DNA of 64,000 nucleotides from Lysobacterales bacterium (lineage in GTDB: Bacteria > Pseudomonadota > Gammaproteobacteria > Xanthomonadales > Xanthomonadaceae): positions 1 to 64,000 of the forward strand of contig JAFLDZ010000011.1 of the NCBI GenBank assembly GCA_017302135.1. Direction: 5' to 3'. The notes under the pieces are model-generated. The model was not told where the DNA came from. It made no database searches and was given only the letters and a program-made list of their open reading frames with translations. A program made the position numbers and the translations under genes. Below, in pieces: positions 60,676 to 64,000 of this stretch (its first letter is position 1; each line of letters begins with the position of its first letter).

Positions 60676-61302
60676 TCAATCCTGATAAGCGCGGATCAAC
60701 GTGTTCAGATGCACGCGCTCGGCATCCCGCAGGAACGGCGCCAGCAGCATCATGACCTGGATGATGCCCTGGCGGATCGCGATCTGTTCGTCCTTGTCGC
60801 CACGGGCGGCCGAATAGTTCAGCCAGAACGTGGACAGCACCAGCACATTGGTGGCGGCGGCGTTCAGTTCATCTGCGGAGCCGCGCATGATCCCCGCCTG
60901 CGACAAGCCGCGCATCACGAGGTGAGCGCGCTCATCGGCGCGTTTGAGGATGCGTGCGAAACGCAGGCGCATGCGGCGGTTGCGGCTGAGGATTTCGACC
61001 AGATCCCGATACAGGAAGCGATAGTCCCAGATGCACTCGAACACGAGATGCAACTGCAGCCAGATGTCTTCCAGCTCGGGCAGACGGCCGCTGGGCGCAG
61101 CGAGCGCGTTGTCCATGCGCTCCTCGTAGCGCGCGAACAGTTGTTCGATGATGTCGTCCTTGTTGCGGAAGTGGTAGTAGAGATTGCCGGGGCTGATCTC
61201 CAGCTCGTCCGCGATGTGATTGGTCGTGACGTTGGGCTCGCCCTGCGTGTTGAACATCGCAAGCGAAGTGTCGAGAATCCGTTGTCGGGTCTGTCTTGCC
61301 AT
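60676..61302 (-). CDS. TetR-family transcriptional regulator
   Basis: The 208-residue repressor has the TetR helix-turn-helix in residues ~5-50 (RQRILDTSLAMFNTQGEPNVTTNHIADELEISPGNLYYHFRNKDDI) and a helical ligand domain. It lies 34 bp downstream of the acyl-CoA-binding protein gene, on the same strand, and both are divergent from the acyl-CoA reductase gene. That context suggests it senses an acyl-CoA or fatty acid and controls these genes. Confidence 0.85.
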   Translation of the reverse strand: MARQTRQRILDTSLAMFNTQGEPNVTTNHIADELEISPGNLYYHFRNKDDIIEQLFARYEERMDNALAAPSGRLPELEDIWLQLHLVFECIWDYRFLYRDLVEILSRNRRMRLRFARILKRADERAHLVMRGLSQAGIMRGSADELNAAATNVLVLSTFWLNYSAARGDKDEQIAIRQGIIQVMMLLAPFLRDAERVHLNTLIRAYQD

Positions 61303-61336
61303 CTGAGAGTGGGGCAGTGGCCCGGGCCAGTGGGCC

Positions 61337-61594
61337 TCAGCCGGCCAGCTTCTTCACCAGATCGACGTACTTTTTCTTCGCATCGTCCTGCGCGGTGCCC
61401 TTGAGCTTGGCCCAGGCTTCGTACTTGGCAGTGCCGACGAAATCGAAGAAACCGGGCTTGGCGCCGCTGACATCGCCCTCGGAACCCTGTTTGAACAGCG
61501 CGTACAGGCGCAGCAGGGTGTCGTTGTCCGGGCGCTCGGCCAGGCTCTGGATATCTTTCGCGGCTTGTTCGAAGCTCTTCTGCAGATCGGACAT
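61337..61594 (-). CDS. acyl-CoA-binding protein
   Basis: The 85-residue protein matches the ACBP four-helix family: FEQAAKDIQSLAERPDNDTLLRLYALFKQGSEGD, then WAKLKGTAQDDAKKKYVDLVKKL. Start at MSDLQK has a GGAGGGTTAGAACC-type ribosome-binding region. ACBPs hold long-chain acyl-CoA esters in the cytosol. The gene forms an operon with the TetR gene and faces the acyl-CoA reductase gene. Confidence 0.9.
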   Translation of the reverse strand: MSDLQKSFEQAAKDIQSLAERPDNDTLLRLYALFKQGSEGDVSGAKPGFFDFVGTAKYEAWAKLKGTAQDDAKKKYVDLVKKLAG

Positions 61595-61837
61595 GGTTCT
61601 AACCCTCCCGTGAAGCCGGCATGACAGCATGGTGCGCGGGGCGGGTCAATACGACACACGGGTATGCGCCCTGCCCGCGTCCGCTGCCGGGAACCCTGTG
61701 GCGGGGAGCCGACCCTACGCTGCCGGATTGTTCTTGAACGCCGGCTCTGGCAACTTAGCCGCTTCGGACTGCGCCGCAGTCCCGGAACCTGACCGGGGAT
61801 TCCCAATGTCAGGCTCTATTCTCATGAGGGCGAGGAC

Positions 61838-63826
61838 ATGAGTTATTTCGTTACCGGTGCCACCGGGTTTCTGGGGCGCTTTCTGGTGGGTAATCTGTTG
61901 AAGCGGAAAGGCACGGTCTATGTGCTGGTGCGCAAGGATTCGCAGAAGAAATTCGATGCGCTGGCCAAGAAGATGGCCTGGGACATGAAGCGGGTGGTGC
62001 CGGTGCATGGCGACATGACCGCCGCGAAATGCGGCCTGACCGCCGCGCAGTTGAAGACCCTGACCGGCAAGGTGAAGCACTTCTTCCACCTCGCGGCGAT
62101 CTACGACCTGACCGCCGATGCCGAAAGCCAGCGCAAGGCGAACGTCGAAGGCACCCAGAACGCACTGGATCTGGGCGTAGCGATCGGAGCCGGGTGTTTC
62201 CATCACACCAGTTCGATCGCGGCCGCCGGCCTCTATCAGGGTGTCTTCCGCGAGGACATGTTCGATGAAGCCGAGGGTCTGGACGACCCTTACCTGCGCA
62301 CCAAGCACGATTCCGAAGGTCTGGTGCGCAAGGAAAAGCGCATCAAATGGCGCATCTATCGTCCGGGCATGGTTGTCGGCCACTCGCAGACCGGCGAGAT
62401 GGACAAGATCGACGGCCCTTACTACTTCTTCACCTTCCTCAAGAAATTGCGCGAAATGCTGCCGCCATGGATGCCGGTGCTCGGTCTGGAAGGCGGTCGC
62501 ATCAACGTTGTGCCGGTGGATTTCGTGGTCGATGCCATGGATCACATCGCCCACAAACCCAAACTTGACGGTCACTGCTTCCACCTCGTGGATCCGGAAC
62601 CGATGCGCGTCGGCGAGGTGCTGAACACCTTCGCCCGCGCCGGCCATGCCCCCGAAATGACCATGCGCCTCGACGCGCGCATGTTCGCCTTCGTCCCAAG
62701 CGGCGTACGCGGTGCGGTCGGCAGCCTGCCGCCGGTGAAGCGTTTCATCGGCATGCTGCTGCGCGACTTCAAGATTCCCAAGGGCGTCCTGAAATTCATC
62801 ACCTATCCCACCCGCTTCGACAATCGCGAGACGGAGCGTGCGCTGAAGGGTAGCGGTATCTCGGTGCCGAGGCTGGACGACTATGCATGGCGTCTCTGGG
62901 ACTACTGGGAACGTCACCTCGATCCCGACCTGTTCATCGACCGCAGCCTGAAGGGCAAGGTGAAGGGCAAGGTGGTTGTCGTGACCGGCGGTTCGTCCGG
63001 CATCGGTCTGTCGACCGCCCAGCGGCTGGCCGAAGCCGGCGCTACCACGGTGATCGTCGCCCGTGGCGAAGAAGAGCTGTTCAAGGCCCGCGACGAGATG
63101 AAAAAGGGCGGCGGCAAGGTTTTCGCCTACACCGCCGATCTCGCCGACATGGCCGATTGCGACCGGCTGGTGGCCACGATCCTCAAGGAGCATGGCCACG
63201 TCGATATCCTGATCAACAACGCGGGCCGCTCGATCCGTCGTTCGATCGAACTCAGCTACGATCGCTTCCACGATTTCGAACGCACCATGCAGTTGAACTA
63301 CTTCGGCTGCCTGCGTCTGATCATGGGTGTCATGCCGACGATGATCCAGCGTCGCAAGGGTCACATCATCAACATCAGTTCGATCGGTGTGCTCGCCAGT
63401 TCGCCGAGGTTTTCGGCTTATGTCGCCTCCAAAGCAGCACTGGATGCCTTCAGCCGCTGCGCCCAGGGCGAGTTGTCCGGCAAGGGAATCAGTTTCACTA
63501 CGATCAATATGCCGCTGGTGCGTACGCCGATGATCGCGCCGACCAAGATGTACGAAAGCGTGCCCACCCTGAGCCCGGATGAAGCTGCGGATATGGTGGT
63601 CAAGGGCATCATCGAGAAACCCAGCCGGATCGCGACCCGCCTCGGCATCTTCTCGGCGGTGCTCAACGCAGTCGCACCGAAGGCCTACGAGGTGATCATG
63701 AGCACCGCGTTCGAGCTGTTCCCGGATTCGGCGGCGGCGAAGGGCGACAAGAAAGCGCTGAAGGAAGACCAGCCCAGCCAGGAACAGATCGCATTCGCTT
63801 CGTTGATGCGCGGCGTGCACTGGTAA
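61838..63826 (+). CDS. two-domain fatty acyl-CoA reductase / SDR
   Basis: The 662-residue protein joins two Rossmann reductases. The N-terminal half is an extended SDR/Male-sterility-type domain (VTGATGFLGRFLVGNLL, HHTSSIAAAGLY, YLRTK as YxxxK). The C-terminal half, from ~380, is a classical SDR (VVVVTGGSSGIGLSTAQRL, NNAGRS, YVASKAAL). Length and order match the Marinobacter alcohol-forming reductase I know as Maqu_2220 (661 residues). It likely makes fatty alcohol from acyl-CoA for the WS/DGAT enzyme at 18213. Confidence 0.82.
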   Translation: MSYFVTGATGFLGRFLVGNLLKRKGTVYVLVRKDSQKKFDALAKKMAWDMKRVVPVHGDMTAAKCGLTAAQLKTLTGKVKHFFHLAAIYDLTADAESQRKANVEGTQNALDLGVAIGAGCFHHTSSIAAAGLYQGVFREDMFDEAEGLDDPYLRTKHDSEGLVRKEKRIKWRIYRPGMVVGHSQTGEMDKIDGPYYFFTFLKKLREMLPPWMPVLGLEGGRINVVPVDFVVDAMDHIAHKPKLDGHCFHLVDPEPMRVGEVLNTFARAGHAPEMTMRLDARMFAFVPSGVRGAVGSLPPVKRFIGMLLRDFKIPKGVLKFITYPTRFDNRETERALKGSGISVPRLDDYAWRLWDYWERHLDPDLFIDRSLKGKVKGKVVVVTGGSSGIGLSTAQRLAEAGATTVIVARGEEELFKARDEMKKGGGKVFAYTADLADMADCDRLVATILKEHGHVDILINNAGRSIRRSIELSYDRFHDFERTMQLNYFGCLRLIMGVMPTMIQRRKGHIINISSIGVLASSPRFSAYVASKAALDAFSRCAQGELSGKGISFTTINMPLVRTPMIAPTKMYESVPTLSPDEAADMVVKGIIEKPSRIATRLGIFSAVLNAVAPKAYEVIMSTAFELFPDSAAAKGDKKALKEDQPSQEQIAFASLMRGVHW

Positions 63827-63850
63827 CGCTTGTCGGCGAGCTTGAAATAC

Positions 63851-63881
63851 AGAAGGCAGCCGAAAGGCTGCCTTCTTTTTT
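63851..63881 (+). terminator. rho-independent terminator of reductase gene
   Basis: AAGGCAGCC-GAAA-GGCTGCCTT is a 9-bp stem with a GNRA-type loop followed by CTTTTTT, 27 bp past the stop codon. Confidence 0.9.
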
Positions 63882-64000
63882 GCGACTCCGGATGATGCAT
63901 GCCGCGCTTGATTTGCGGCGACAACTCGCCGGTTTGCCTTTCTCAGGACAAAAAGAAACCCGCCTACCTGAAGCCGTGAGGGGAGGGGAGCTACGGTCTT

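Overview
The window is high-GC DNA with dense, often 4-bp-overlapping genes, typical of a gammaproteobacterium. The mix of genes (two photolyase genes flanking a short-chain dehydrogenase remnant, a WS/DGAT gene, a phasin, an OmpA-type lipoprotein, and dispersed Xanthomonadaceae-like palindromic repeats) suggests the Lysobacter/Xanthomonas group. That placement is inference from gene content, not from a phylogenetic marker.

Layout. (1) 1-11.3 kb is an accessory defence region, visibly more AT-rich in places than the rest. It holds a secreted nuclease-like protein, a truncated McrB-type N-terminus broken at a 23-bp inverted repeat, and a five-gene minus-strand operon hsdM-hsdS-ptuA-ptuB-hsdR in which every junction overlaps by 4 bp. 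A Septu-like ATPase/HNH pair therefore sits inside a type I restriction-modification operon. The region lies at the 3' side of tRNA-Val(CAC). (2) 11.4-20.5 kb is mostly housekeeping: TPR protein, phasin, alanine racemase, an FeS-type photolyase/cryptochrome, a deleted SDR gene, a class I photolyase, a WS/DGAT acyltransferase and an OmpA lipoprotein. (3) 20.5-21.8 kb holds a decayed fic gene and repeats. (4) 21.8-57 kb is a type VI secretion (T6SS) island: a sigma-54 activator, GNAT-like and disordered accessory proteins, then a plus-strand run encoding a fused TssB-TssC sheath protein, Hcp, TssE, TssF, TssG, VgrG, a DUF2169/pentapeptide-DUF3540-DUF4150 loading cassette, TssJ, TssK, TssL, TssM and TssA, followed by more unrecognised proteins. 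(5) 57.3-64 kb holds two flavoproteins, a small Cys-rich secreted protein, a TetR regulator with an acyl-CoA-binding protein, and a two-domain fatty acyl-CoA reductase.

How it fits together. Two T6SS transcription units carry the same upstream architecture: a 16-bp near-perfect palindrome with a third half-site, followed 235-237 bp later by a -24/-12 sigma-54 promoter. The sensorless sigma-54 activator at 21780 is the obvious candidate regulator. One promoter drives the sheath-fusion operon; the other drives a GNAT-fold protein that may be a secreted effector. No clpV (tssH) is visible, which is notable because the fusion buries the TssC N-terminus that ClpV normally recognises. Separately, the WS/DGAT, acyl-CoA reductase and acyl-CoA-binding protein would together support wax-ester synthesis.

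The strongest candidates for something undescribed are the fused, possibly ClpV-independent sheath, the matched sigma-54 enhancer/promoter pair, and the set of low-complexity proteins with nuclear-localisation-like basic clusters that flank the T6SS.
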